Below are positions 1 through 10,300 of a stretch of DNA of 64,000 nucleotides, one piece after another. The notes beneath the pieces are model-generated. The model ran no database searches, was not told the DNA's origin, and saw only the letters and a list, made by a program, of their open reading frames with translations. The first letter of the stretch is position 1, and each line of letters starts with the position of its first letter. Position numbers and translations under genes: made by a program. Origin of the DNA: Seminavis robusta (Eukaryota; Bacillariophyta; Bacillariophyceae; Naviculales; Naviculaceae); the NCBI GenBank assembly GCA_903772945.1, contig CAICTM010000061.1, positions 1 through 64,000 on the forward strand, written 5' to 3'.

Positions 1-589
1 AACTTCTTTCGAATGAATTGGCTGCTTCTTTCCTCTCTTTGGTTGCTCACATGCTAGCAAGTAGTACCCATCTTCGCGGTGTGTGGTTCCAGTCTATGCA
101 GCGGGCAGACTCTCGGGGATATCTGGAAGCGCTCATTGGCATGATTACAGGTGGTTTCTCACATCCCCTGACTCGGAAGATACTGGACCCATCCCATAGT
201 AAAGACATTGAGGACGGCCACCAGTTGGGGCTCACCTTCATAGCGAGGCAGTACGAGAGCAAGTTGGATGCAGTCGTTAGGGCATTGCTCAGGCTGGGGC
301 TCTCAGATGTGTTGGAGGATGTATTTCCCCATACCTCGAATTATTTATTGACTAGTGTATTCCAATCTAGTCCGGTTCGCATATATTCATTATGCCAGGA
401 ACCGAGGGAGTTTTAGGTCTAAAGTGTTGCGGGGGTCCTTTTATCCAATTCAATCAAAAGAATTGATATAGACCACCAGAAAATCCTCACACTTTGCTTT
501 TCAGCTTAACCAAAAACCAAATTACTCCCCAATAGCTGCAGTTTTACTAGCAAACAACACTGAAAACAAAAGTCTCATCTCGAGTTCAA
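1..589. other. Unassigned left edge with a fragment matching the Ser/Pro repeat
   Basis: An open frame of 132 codons (18-416, plus strand) resembles no family I recognise and is probably not a gene. Bases 282-309 are the exact reverse complement of part of the Ser/Pro tandem repeat found near 11.75 and 12.06 kb; the run begins GCATTGCTCAGG and ends CTCTCAGATG. Similarity fades within a few bases on both sides. The rest (417-589) shows nothing I can name. Confidence 0.4.
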
Positions 590-790
590 GATCAACACCT
601 CGAGATTGATATCAACAAGTTGACCTAAGAGTATCAAGTAAAAGCATTTGCACTACGCTAAAAGCTACTGTAAAGATCTTTCGAGTGTTTGAGTTTGAGA
701 GAATGAAAGTTATGAGAGAGATTAGAAAGCTACGAGAAACTAATCCATAAGAGAAATCGTTGTGAAGCTCATTGAATGCGTCGATAGTGC
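590..790 (-). repeat. Degenerate LTR-like fragment, inverted
   Basis: Read on the minus strand, about 640-760 matches the plus-strand sequence at about 18,895-19,000. Shared landmarks are a run of CTTTCATTCTCTCAAACTC, then CGAAAGATCTTTACA, then TTTTAGCGTAGTGCAAA. The same end motif (TTTTAGCGTAGT) occurs at about 3,640. I read these as diverged copies of one LTR family, probably of Copia type, because a gag-like start follows the copy at 19 kb. This copy is incomplete and points away from the gag-like frame at 1,898. Confidence 0.55.
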
Positions 791-969
791 TCCAGTCTCG
801 AATGGCTCATGGTATCTTTGGTTGTGCTTGCCGCTTTGGCAACAACTTGGTGCAACTACCGACACCTTTGGCCCATGAAATATTGTATGATGGGCATCTC
901 TGTCCACCTAGAAATAGCTAGCTAAACCTGGTAAAGCCTCAGTTATTTGGAATTGCCAGTATTGTCGCA

Positions 970-985
970 TGGTATCAGCGATCTG
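970..985 (+). other. Possible primer-binding site
   Basis: TGGTATCAG directly follows a GCA. In Copia-type retrotransposons TGGTATCAG after a CA-ending LTR is the usual primer site, complementary to the initiator tRNA-Met 3' end. It lies about 930 bases upstream of the gag-like frame at 1,898, on the same strand. The match is only nine bases and no paired LTR was found, so this is tentative. Confidence 0.3.
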
Positions 986-1897
986 ATCTCCGGCTTATCC
1001 TCTGCTAAGCTTGCTTCAAGCGCAAAAGATTCGCCAGCCCTTGCACGAATAAGGAGGATCTCTTGCACGTATTACCAGTAATTCGAAATAAGTAACTCGT
1101 ACAAGAAATTTGGAAGCAACCACTCGACACTTCCATCCAAGAAATTTGGAAGCAACCACTCGAACACTTCCACCTCCACCATCGACCACGAGAGCAAACC
1201 TACGACACTCTCAACCAGAGAGCAACCTATTGACACTCTCACACAACACGCAATCGAAAGACGAAAGACGCTTTCAACAGCCAACAACAACAAACAAGAA
1301 CAACAAGAAAATCGCCACGACGCAACCGTTTGACCGTTTGAGAAGGTATCCAGCAGTCCACCTACCAAGTCAAGCCTCTAACAAACTCTGTGACACCTCA
1401 CTCCTGACGGCAAACTTCCTGTTGGTAGCTCATTGTCACTCTATTGTACTGGACATACATTGTACTGGACTTTTGCCGCACCTCTGTACTGTTCCATTCT
1501 GTTCTGAAAGCAAGCAGAGCCTTTTCTTGGATCTTCCGAACTCCGTGAGCAACCAGGACGAGAGCAACCACACACACACCGACGAAACGACGACACACAG
1601 CAGAAACTCGCTACTAGCCAGCTACCAACATCTTCGTTTTGAGACACACAACAGTAATTTCTACAGAACTTGCCGTCTGTTTATTTAGATTACTTGGATA
1701 CCTGCTGAATGACCCAGAACTCACCCAGCAATATCTGCATCTGAATCCAACGACTCCAACCAAACCAGAACCTCCAACCAGCTATTCCTAGCAACCTCTA
1801 CGAATACATTCCAGTCTCGTGTCACCCACAGCAAACACCCTTCTCGGCTATCCAGACTCTCAGAACCCTCGTTGATTACAACGAAATCGAAACCAAC
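986..1897 (+). other. CAA-rich leader-like stretch with a tandem duplication
   Basis: No convincing gene. Bases 1,103-1,173 are an almost perfect tandem duplication of a unit of about 37 bases (core GAAATTTGGAAGCAACCACT). Another short duplication, ATTGTACTGGAC twice, lies at 1,443-1,468. CAA- and CACACA-rich sequence around 1,280-1,320 and 1,560-1,600 looks like an untranslated leader. A 192-codon open frame at 1,110-1,688 is low complexity and is not called. The stretch may be the leader of the retroelement whose gag-like frame starts at 1,898. Confidence 0.35.
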
Positions 1898-2869
1898 ATG
1901 GCTGAACCTGCGCCCACTGTCAATCCAACCTTCACTCAAGACCAGCTCCTCGAACTTCTCAGGGCCGCTGGACGACAACGGGATGCATTTCCTACTCTTG
2001 AGAAGCCCCGTGTTGGAGGACTCAATGCGACTGGAGCTTGGACTGGACATGGTGTCGGCGGAGAAGGAACTTCTCCCATGAGCGCCCAGTGTATGAGAGA
2101 CTTCAAGACGGATGTGATCAAGAACCATCAAGCTCTTTCTCCCATTGAACTGAAGTGCAAAGAGGGACTGAGTGGCTCACCCGACCTTCTGTTTAGTCTC
2201 CCTGGCGAACCAAATGCGGACAAGGCAGTGCCATAGCTCATTGCTCTAAGCGAGTTCATGATCCCAGTTGGGATGGAAAGCGTCTTTAGAATCATTCAGA
2301 CCGATGGCACTCAGTTGGACATGCTTCTCCTGCCTGGCATGGTTTCCAGTGACATTGAGCGAACTTGGCATAAGGATCTAACGGTCAATGGAGTTATCAA
2401 AGTGGATGATCAGGTCCGTCCTGTCATGGCCAACGGTGCTATCGATCGTTTTGCTCAGTGCTCATACGATGCCCAGAACCTGCATTGGTCAGGTGAAGCC
2501 GTGCTCAACTCTTGTTCGCCAACACTCATGCAGGACCTTAAGCAAGTAGGTATCACACTCGGCGATACTTCTAGGAGCAAGAGCTCAGAATTCCTCTGGG
2601 ATAGCTCCAACAGCCACGCTGGCCTATAACAGCTCCAGCATACCCAGCTGGCTCATCTCCCACCAAAGCAGCAAGAGAGTATCGTCCATCCTACCATTGA
2701 AAGAAGAAGCAGAAGAAGGCGCCAGCCATCTAGGGTGAAGCTTGGCATGAAGATGTCGGTGGCCAAGGTTCCCAAACTAGACCCAAAGGGTGCCATTCGG
2801 CATGCTAGAATCCAGGGGTCCTTTGCCTTGCCCCCCCTCATTCCTTCTATTTTGGCATCGCTACCATGA
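1898..2869 (+). pseudogene. Broken gag-like retroelement frame
   Basis: One frame stays open from ATG 1,898 to a stop at 2,867, interrupted only by TAG at 2,234 and TAA at 2,627. It begins MAEPAPTVNPTFTQDQLLEL and has a mid-region (from about 2,380) with DLTVNGVIKVDDQVRPV and LHWSGEAVLNS, which has the feel of a capsid-type gag domain. A basic tail (ERRSRRRRQPSR, near 2,700) follows, as in nucleocapsid ends, but I see no CCHC knuckle. The surroundings (possible primer site, LTR fragments either side) support a dead LTR retrotransposon. The assignment rests on composition and context rather than a firm family match. Two in-frame stops without a frameshift suggest fairly recent decay. Confidence 0.42.
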
Positions 2870-3059
2870 CAGCTGTTTTGGTTGCTTCCAGGGGTGCTGT
2901 TTTGTATCCAATGCCACCCTGTGTTCTTGCCGCACCTTGTCTATTGATGCAATATTTGGTTACGGATTCGGTAACCATTTCTCCCCGTCTTATTCCTGTT
3001 AACCATAACAATCTTGTCTCCACATTGTTGTGATTCAAAACCTCTCTCTACAGTAAACA

Positions 3060-3087
3060 CCAGTAGTATCCTTAAGGATTCTACTGG
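3060..3087. repeat. 28-bp near-perfect palindrome
   Basis: CCAGTAGTATCC is followed by TTAAGGATTCTACTGG. The whole is its own reverse complement except for one symmetric mismatch pair, with TTAA at the centre. It lies just upstream of an LTR-like fragment. Confidence 0.7.
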
Positions 3088-3169
3088 TATACAGTGACTG
3101 CACTATGCAATACATGTACACCGTTTCCCTCATGGGACTCACACATGTGGCTGTTGTCAGTCATCCTTC

Positions 3170-3670
3170 ACCCTAACCCGAGTCTTTGTGGACAAGACTC
3201 AGTGTTCATGATTCAATAGCCAATCATAGCCATTCCATTTGAAGAACCCTTTGAGAAGTATCCCGCATTCTCAGCCAATCATTCATTCGAATCCGGAACG
3301 CGTGGAATGAACTTCCACGCTACTAGCATTAACTAGCAAACTGGAATGTGTGGAAAATACTTCCACGCTAACATTGCACGTACAGACCAATGAGGAAGTA
3401 CGCATTCTATGCCCTTGGAACTCCCGTAGTTGCCACTCTATGATTAAAGATGCCACTGCATGATTAAAGATCGTACGACGACTCCTGTAGCCACAGTAGA
3501 CAACAAGAGGATATGTCCGATTCAGAGGTCTATCCAGCCCTCACTTTTGATTAGTTTTTCCTCTCTTTTCTAATCTCACAATTCTAACAACTAGATAAAC
3601 AAAACCCATGAATCAACTCAAAAGTTTCTGCCTAGATTTTAGCGTAGTAGTGCACACCCACATCTGTTAT
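3170..3670 (+). repeat. Degenerate LTR-like copy
   Basis: This shares a body and 3' end with the LTR-like copy at 18.6-19.0 kb: GCGTGGAATGAACTTCCACG (near 3,300) corresponds to the GCGTGGAGTACTTCCACG block there, GATTAGTTTT (near 3,550) to the same motif at 18,900, and TTTTAGCGTAGT (near 3,640) to the shared end. It contains a 20-base tandem duplication at 3,433-3,472 (unit ending ATGATTAAAGA). No target-site duplication or partner LTR was found. Confidence 0.55.
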
Positions 3671-3751
3671 TTTTGATGATTTCCTGGCAGGCTTAGAGCA
3701 TTGCGAGCAAGCACTGTATCAGGGATTGTACTTGATGGTGAATGCTGACTC

Positions 3752-4003
3752 ATGTCTGCAAATCATCACCTCTGTTCCTTTGCTGCTGACATTGAAGCTG
3801 GCTTTGCATGGGTTCTGGCAAACAATAGGGGTCAGATTGTCGTCAGGTGTGCTGGTCCTGTGTTCGGACTGGTTCCAACCTCTATAGGGCTGAAACGCAT
3901 GGCATGGCATTCTCTCCTCAGCATGTTTGCTGAGGAGGATCTTGGAGTTCTATTTCTCAACCACAATGGCACCGTACCATCTGAGAAGCACATATGGAGG
4001 TAG
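3752..4003 (+). pseudogene. RNase H-like retroelement fragment
   Basis: An 83-codon frame contains GFAWVLANNRGQIVVR, then CAGPVFGLVPTS, then LLSMF. This is the layout of the RNase H-like segment in diatom and plant non-LTR retrotransposons: a strand with WVL, a following gly-rich G(S/A)GPV, a Ser where S-x-R-A-E normally sits, then a leucine-rich helix. The usual R-A-E acid is absent (S-IGLKRMA), so catalysis would not be expected. It is a short isolated piece next to an LTR-like copy. It could also be a chance frame. Confidence 0.4.
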
Positions 4004-4161
4004 GATACAAATCTATAAGGTAGTACCTTATAGTTTATCGGCGAAGGTCGACCCTACGATACAATGACGAAGGGAGGTAATGTATTACGTAGCTCAGCTT
4101 CCCCACGGAGCTCTACTTACAAATCCGCTAAAGCTCTTCTCGATGATCCAGTCTTATAGAG

Positions 4162-4326
4162 AACAGACCTTCATACTTAGGAAACCGAGACCGGAAGGTC
4201 GAGGTTAGGGAGGTTGACCGAGGGTGAGGTCGTTAAGTAATCGAGACCGAGGCGTGAGCCGAGGTCGAGGTTACTTAACGACCGAATCCCGAGGTCACCC
4301 GAACCGATCCTAAGTTGAAGGTCTGT
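4162..4326. mobile_element. Foldback (MITE-like) hairpin element
   Basis: The outer arms AACAGACCTTCATACTTAGGA (4,162-4,182) and its near reverse complement (4,306-4,326) enclose an inner pair at 4,228-4,253 and 4,258-4,283 (arm core GGTCGTTAAGTAA), with a four-base loop GTGA. Almost the entire 165 bp can fold on itself. No coding capacity. This is typical of foldback or MITE elements; target duplications were not resolved. Confidence 0.7.
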
Positions 4327-4561
4327 TACTATGGGAAACCAACCGATGGTTAACGCCCAGGTTCCACGAGTCAGAAAACTAGCCGTTGGTAGCGAACTCA
4401 ACCATGGTAACCAGTGCACTGCGGACCAACCGTCACAACTACTTTGCCAACGCAACAAGCGATCCATCCAGCCACCACAACAACAAGCCCTCGCGGCGTT
4501 TGAGCGACACAGCCCTTCTATTTAAAAAGAAGTACATGTTGTGGCAGTAGCAGTAGCAACA

Positions 4562-4592
<31 letters not shown>
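4562..4592 (+). repeat. Hexanucleotide (TCGTTG)n repeat
   Basis: About five units of TCGTTG in tandem. The surrounding 4,327-5,071 has no gene I can support. Confidence 0.9.
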
Positions 4593-5071
4593 CTGAAGGG
4601 TGGACGTTGTTGTGGTAGAGTCAGCGTCAGGCGGCAGCACTCGAACCACGGTAAACCAGGTTTTCACCATTGGAGGAGCTTTTCACGACTGCTTTATTCA
4701 CACGAGGGAACCTTTAAGTCTCTGAATTTTACTTAAAGGCCCAAGTTCCCCATCCTACATTTTTGAAGAAACGGCAGTCAACCTTCCGTTGAAGGTTTGT
4801 ACTCAAATTGCTACAGTAAATTAAAGGTCAGGAACCAGGCGAAAACCAAGGTGGTTTCCCGGTCTATGAAGCTTGTCATCAATCTGTACAAGCAAGGCTA
4901 TTGACCAATCCACTCCGCCGGTTCTAGATTGGCTAGCTGGTCTACTTTAGAAGGATATATCTAGTGCCACGCCCGACGCTGCGGATAGCCATCCGCTCCG
5001 CAGTTTCAAGGCCGACCATGGCCGCTTGAGTGGTCTCCAGCGGCTCTGAATGAATGGCAACAGCAGCCAAC

Positions 5072-5097
5072 AGAGAGTTCGAGAGAGAGAGAGAGTT

Positions 5098-5143
<46 letters not shown>
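5072..5143. repeat. (GA)n microsatellite
   Basis: Long GA dinucleotide run interrupted twice by TTC. The 110-codon antisense frame across it (a Ser-Leu repeat) is an artefact of the microsatellite. Confidence 0.95.
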
Positions 5144-5146
<3 letters not shown>

Positions 5147-7356
5147 TGATAATCTGATTCGTTTACAGTAATTGATTGTTACAGTTTTCATGTGAAATTT
5201 CTTGTTGTTTGTTGTGTTGTTTCGTCGAGGACAACCTTCCTTCCGACTGGATAACTTAACAGTGACAGCCTCATCAACATAGCCAGCAGAGACTCCATTA
5301 GTATGCCTTCTTGTGACAGTCCTCTCAATGGATATCAAGGCAGGTTCTGGTGTTGTTAGTCAAGCCGTGTCGAGCAATCTTCGCACGTACAGCAGCAAAG
5401 AGGCCCACATATTATACGGGTTCCCAAACATACTCTTCTCCTTTGTAGTGAAAGATCTCGCGGCTACACCGCTTGTGGGAGCACTCTTTTCGAGTGTCGT
5501 GACCACACACAATCAAATCGAATCCAAAAAAGAGAGGATCCACAATCTGTTGTGTGTTGTCGTGTAGCCTCCTGGAGCGTCCGGTTGACGACTGTTGCCA
5601 TGCCATTCAATGACTCGACGACGACACTTGTCCAGGCTGGTGATAGGGCTGGAACTAACACATCCTCTACAGCTATTCCATTCAACCCTCTTGTTAATCT
5701 AACCGTATGGATCAAAACGAAAACGACTGTCACTCCAAAACCAAAGTGTTTCCTTGGCCATCAGCAGTAAGTGAATAGATAGAACGTATATAGGTAAGAA
5801 ATGATGGGGTTTTCTCTTCTATTCTGGCACTGCAGGCAACCAGAGACTCACCCGTGTTGTTCGAAGCTCTCCAACTTGACTGTCATGGGACCGAGAAAAC
5901 AAACGTTCCCAAGCTGGTAATATTTTATTCTCAATGAGGATGGTTTGAGACGGTCGACTTGAATCGAATCAAACTTGAAGCTGCCTGATGGTACAACCGC
6001 ACCGGTAGCGGTGCAAGGATATGCTCCCACGGATTGATCGGCTTGGATCACCAGTGATCCGACGCTTCGCTAGCTCCTGTGTGGTACCTGGTATAGTCCG
6101 ATTGACTCGACTCGTCCGGTTGTTGGTAGAGGATTGAATGTCCTCTCATCGTCCGTGCGCTTCCGAAAATTTGGACCTATTGTCGGTAGATTGATTCCAC
6201 CAAGGCCACTTGGATAAAGCACTCCTCCTACCGGTACCGCTCTTGACGGTCAAGCTTGGAAATCTCTCCTACCGTTTACAATTGGTATTCAAAGGGGAGA
6301 GAAGAGAAAAGTCAGTTCTGAGGCCGAAATTGACATCGTGGACCTCGCATCTCGTGGATCTTGGGGGAGACGGATCAGGACAGGATCAGTACGATCGTAC
6401 CATGGCGAACACTTTCGATACTCTGCTCGTCGCTTGTTGCTATTTTATTTCAAAATACAACCACACACACAACCACAGCACAAAGAGCACACACAAGAGC
6501 ACTGCATTGACAGGCAGGCAGCAGCCAGCGAAACAACAACATCTTGCCACCCGCAGAAAGAAGCAAATTGACGTCAATGCCGGGTACAGACACAGATTGA
6601 CACTCTCACTGTGTCGCAGCGTCGCAGCAGAAGTCACCACAGCACATGTTCCGGAGGTCATGAGGGAACGAGAAGTCAGTGTCAACGTCAGAGTGCACAT
6701 GGCAATATGACCGTGATGTGACGCCATCCGCCGCCGAAGAGCTTTCAATGCGCAAGTCACGATCTACAGTACCTATGCATATGTCCTTGATGCAGGTAAA
6801 GGTGAAGGAAAACTGAACTGTTAATTAATACGTACTCTGGTGGAGCAGCTGTCACAAGATCCAGAGGTCATAAGATTCTTCTGAGGGAACGAGCCTGACA
6901 GTCGGGGCCAACGTCAGAGTTCGCATGATCGGCAGAATGACCGTGATGGACTTGATCCTCCCTATGTCCTTGAATCATGAAAACTGGCAAACACTGCGCG
7001 AAAACAGTCTTGTAATTCATTTGTAAATCTTGAAAATTGCGTGAGAAACTGGCAAGGAGCAGTCGGAAATGATTCCATAAGTAAATGTAGCAAATGGAAG
7101 ATGCAGTTTCGTTTGGCGACCGTCCAAAAGTTCCGAAGACGATACTTCAAGATGTCTTGCCAGGCTGCGGGGTCATTCCACCGATGGCTTACCTAGCTGA
7201 CGGTAGTTACTGTACAGGTTGCAAATGATGGAGCCGTCACTCATCACGTTCTTAGGAGTTAGGAATACCCTCACAACAACAAAAAGTCACCTTTTTGCTG
7301 TCTAAAAGTCGTCGTCGACTCCCCTACCCAACAGCGAGAACGTATATCGAACAACC
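5144..7356. other. Gene-poor stretch with a diverged direct duplication
   Basis: No gene is supported. Bases of about 6,655-6,800 and 6,863-6,985 are diverged direct copies: GAGGGAACGAG, AACGTCAGAGT, then GAATGACCGTGATG or ATATGACCGTGATG, then ATGTCCTTGA in both. Open frames here (84, 72, 166 and 106 codons) are low complexity or CA-rich and show no family features. The last 100 bases before 7,357 would be the 5' leader of the following gene. Confidence 0.5.
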
Positions 7357-10300
7357 ATGGCACACCAATTCAAGATGGTCAATTTTGAACTCCCGGAAGA
7401 TCAGATGGATCCCCAAGCCAAGCTAGTAGACATCGAGATGGATCTCGGCTTGGAGGATGACGAAGAAGAAGACGTGGAGGAAGCTGCCGGTGGAAAGGAG
7501 GCTGCCTGGAATCTTGATAATGGTGATGATCCAAGCGACTCTGCCAAACTTAGCAATGATGATGATGATGATTCCATTGATGTGGATGCCGAGAGGGAGA
7601 AAGCTATACGTGACGGATTCCTAGGATGTTTATTGGGATTGATCCAAAATGAGCTCTTTGCGAAATTCATGGGACTCTTTTCCAAGATGTATGCCTGGTT
7701 CCTCAAAAAGATTGGACGTGGAAGCAGCGATGATGACGCTGACGTTGGAGCAGAAGATCTGGCGGAGGAACTGATGGATGCTGTCGACCCAGGAGCCACA
7801 AACTTACTATCTCAAAATTGGACATCCATGCAATCGGTTGCTCACGGAGGTGGCGGCGGAGGAGGTGGTGGTGGCGGCGGCGGTGGTGCTGGCATGGGAG
7901 GAGGCATGGCAGGACCAGCTCCTCCTGGTGGGATTGTGGGACCTCCTCCCGGTGTTGCTGAGATGGCTACCTCTGCTGTACGTCTGCTTCTTGCTATTGC
8001 CACCTGGCTTCTTCTTCCCTTCCAATGCTAACCCACTCTATCTTCTTTCCAAACTTTGGATACTTTCAGGCACAAGGTGCTGCCAGTGCATCTGCTTCTG
8101 GAGCTGCAAGTGCGGGGGCAGCTGGAGCCGCAGCCGGAGGTAAGGCCCAACAATCGACACATGTAGTGCTCATAATTATGTGAATGCTTCTTACAGTAAA
8201 ATTTGATGTTGTTTCCCAGGATTGTCTGGTGTTGCTGGGATGGCTGGAGCAGCTGCCGGTGCTGGAGCAGCAACCCAAGCTGCTGTGGCAGTGAGTGTGG
8301 GTAAGCCTATTCTTCTAAGATTCTCAAAATTTATCACACAGTCCCTTCATTTAATGTTGCTTTGTCTTCATTTTGCAAAATCAGCGGCAGTGGCAGCAGC
8401 AGCAGTATCCAGCGGAGTCACCACACCAACCCTAGTGCCAGCACCTCCCCCAATCCCTGTTTTTGATGATTTTGTACCACCTGAATGCTCTGATCAGTCC
8501 TTGTTGAAGGTGGGCTTTCTTGAGCTTCAAATCATGGGAATTCCTCCGGATACCCTGTTTGATCCCCGCAAGAAGAAGCTACTTGAGATTCTCTTTCGAG
8601 ATGTATACAATGAGATTACGGTCAGTCAGTTGGATCAATCGATCCCCGCGGTCTGTTGAACGATTGGTTGTAGCCAGCCCAATGGACTCACACTATTGTT
8701 TCTCGTCAGGGAATGTGTTTGGATCAATATTACCGTGTTCTACACTTTGCTGAGGTTGTCGACTGGGAAACGGACTGGGGAAACTTCACCACCAATAGTA
8801 CCCACAGTATCTTCTTAACCGGCTTTTTTGGAGATCCCGAAGAAGAACTTTTCGATGCGGCCGTATATGCCGGCAATGCCACTACCAATGGCACTGAAGC
8901 GCCAATGAATGAAACTGTTCTTTCCCCAAATCCTACAAACAGCACTGTCTTCAACAGCTCTGTGGAGGCAAACTACACAGACTTTCCCGCTTTGACTTTG
9001 CCACAGTCTGCTCAGTCGCGTGAGATTCACCAAGGAAACCTCGACCCTTTTGCTGAATGGCTCTTCCGCACAAATACATCATTGGAAGAGTATAGAGAGC
9101 TGGTAGCCAGCAGTGTCACCACAACCTCTTGGAAGGCCCATGTTGGCTGCGTTGGGTGTCCTGAGCATGAACCACTATTTGAGCTTCCAGATGGACCAGA
9201 TTCCAGTTCAAGGGGGAGAAGAAGATTAGAGCTTACATGTCGCCTTACAAAGCATCAGCATGCCTCTCTCCAAAGGAAATTGAAGAACATATTTGGAAAG
9301 CGGAACTTCGACATGGCAGAGTTCTTTCCTCTCTTTGCTGCTTCCTTTGGATACAATCTTGACCCCACCTTGCGCAATGATGGGCAGAATGACACGCTCA
9401 CTATTGTTGGTGCAAATGGGACCCAAGATGCTGATGATGGCTTCCAGTCGTCAGTCATTTTTGCTACCACCCGAGCTGTGACTCCAGATGGAGAGATTGA
9501 TGCTCAGTCTGAGCCTGTTAGTAGCATTGGAGCGACCACCATTAGTCAAGCTTTGCAGCTAGTGGAAGCAAACAATGGGACTATTCGAACACCCTTTGTT
9601 AACACTGAGCTCTTGACCATTGAGGAGTGTGTTGAAGAAGCTTCAGCTGGTAAGGCACAATCAGACTTCTGCAAGAATGTACTTGATGATGCAGGTGTTG
9701 ATTTGGAGACTTTGGGGATCTGCTTGGAGAACCCAAACTCCAATGACTGCCAGGAGATCTTGCCAGGTATCATTGAATCCTCAGAGAAAGTTCTGGAGGC
9801 TGAAGAAACAAATTCAGGCAATGGAGGAACAGAAGCTGCTAGTGGCAGTGGTAATGACTTTGGCAGTGGAGGGACTGTGACTATAAGTGAAACGGTCAAT
9901 GAAATCCAGAAAGACCGTGGTCAGAGTGGTGCTGAGGAGACTGATATTGAGATCGATAATGATGAACCTGGAAGTGACAGTGAGAGTAGCTCTTCCAAAC
10001 TTCAGGGGATGTCATCACCAAACCTTCCATCTACCAATACTCCTTCTGCGACCCCAACAGTAGCTCTTGGGAGTCCATCAGCCAGTTCAGGAAGTCCATC
10101 AGGTAGCCCTTTAACGGATGTACCAACAACAAACAGCCCAAGTGGAAGTCATGGCATATCTCTAACTGCGACAGCAAGCACAGCAGTACCATCTCTGCCC
10201 CCAACTGATGATCCCACAGCCCCGCCTATTGTTGAACCTACTCTCCCCCCTTCCATCGCACCGACTCTGACTTCATCTGATGAGCCCTCTGATTCTCCAA

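Noticed and set aside
1110-1688. 192-codon plus frame
   Set aside because: Low-complexity Thr/Asn/Ser sequence with a tandem duplication at its start and no family features; more like a leader.
5006-5338. 110-codon minus frame with a Ser-Leu repeat
   Set aside because: It is the antisense reading of the GA microsatellite.
8222-8659. Separate 145-codon gene within the giant gene
   Set aside because: Good splice sites on both sides join it in frame with its neighbours; the apparent stop lies in an intron.
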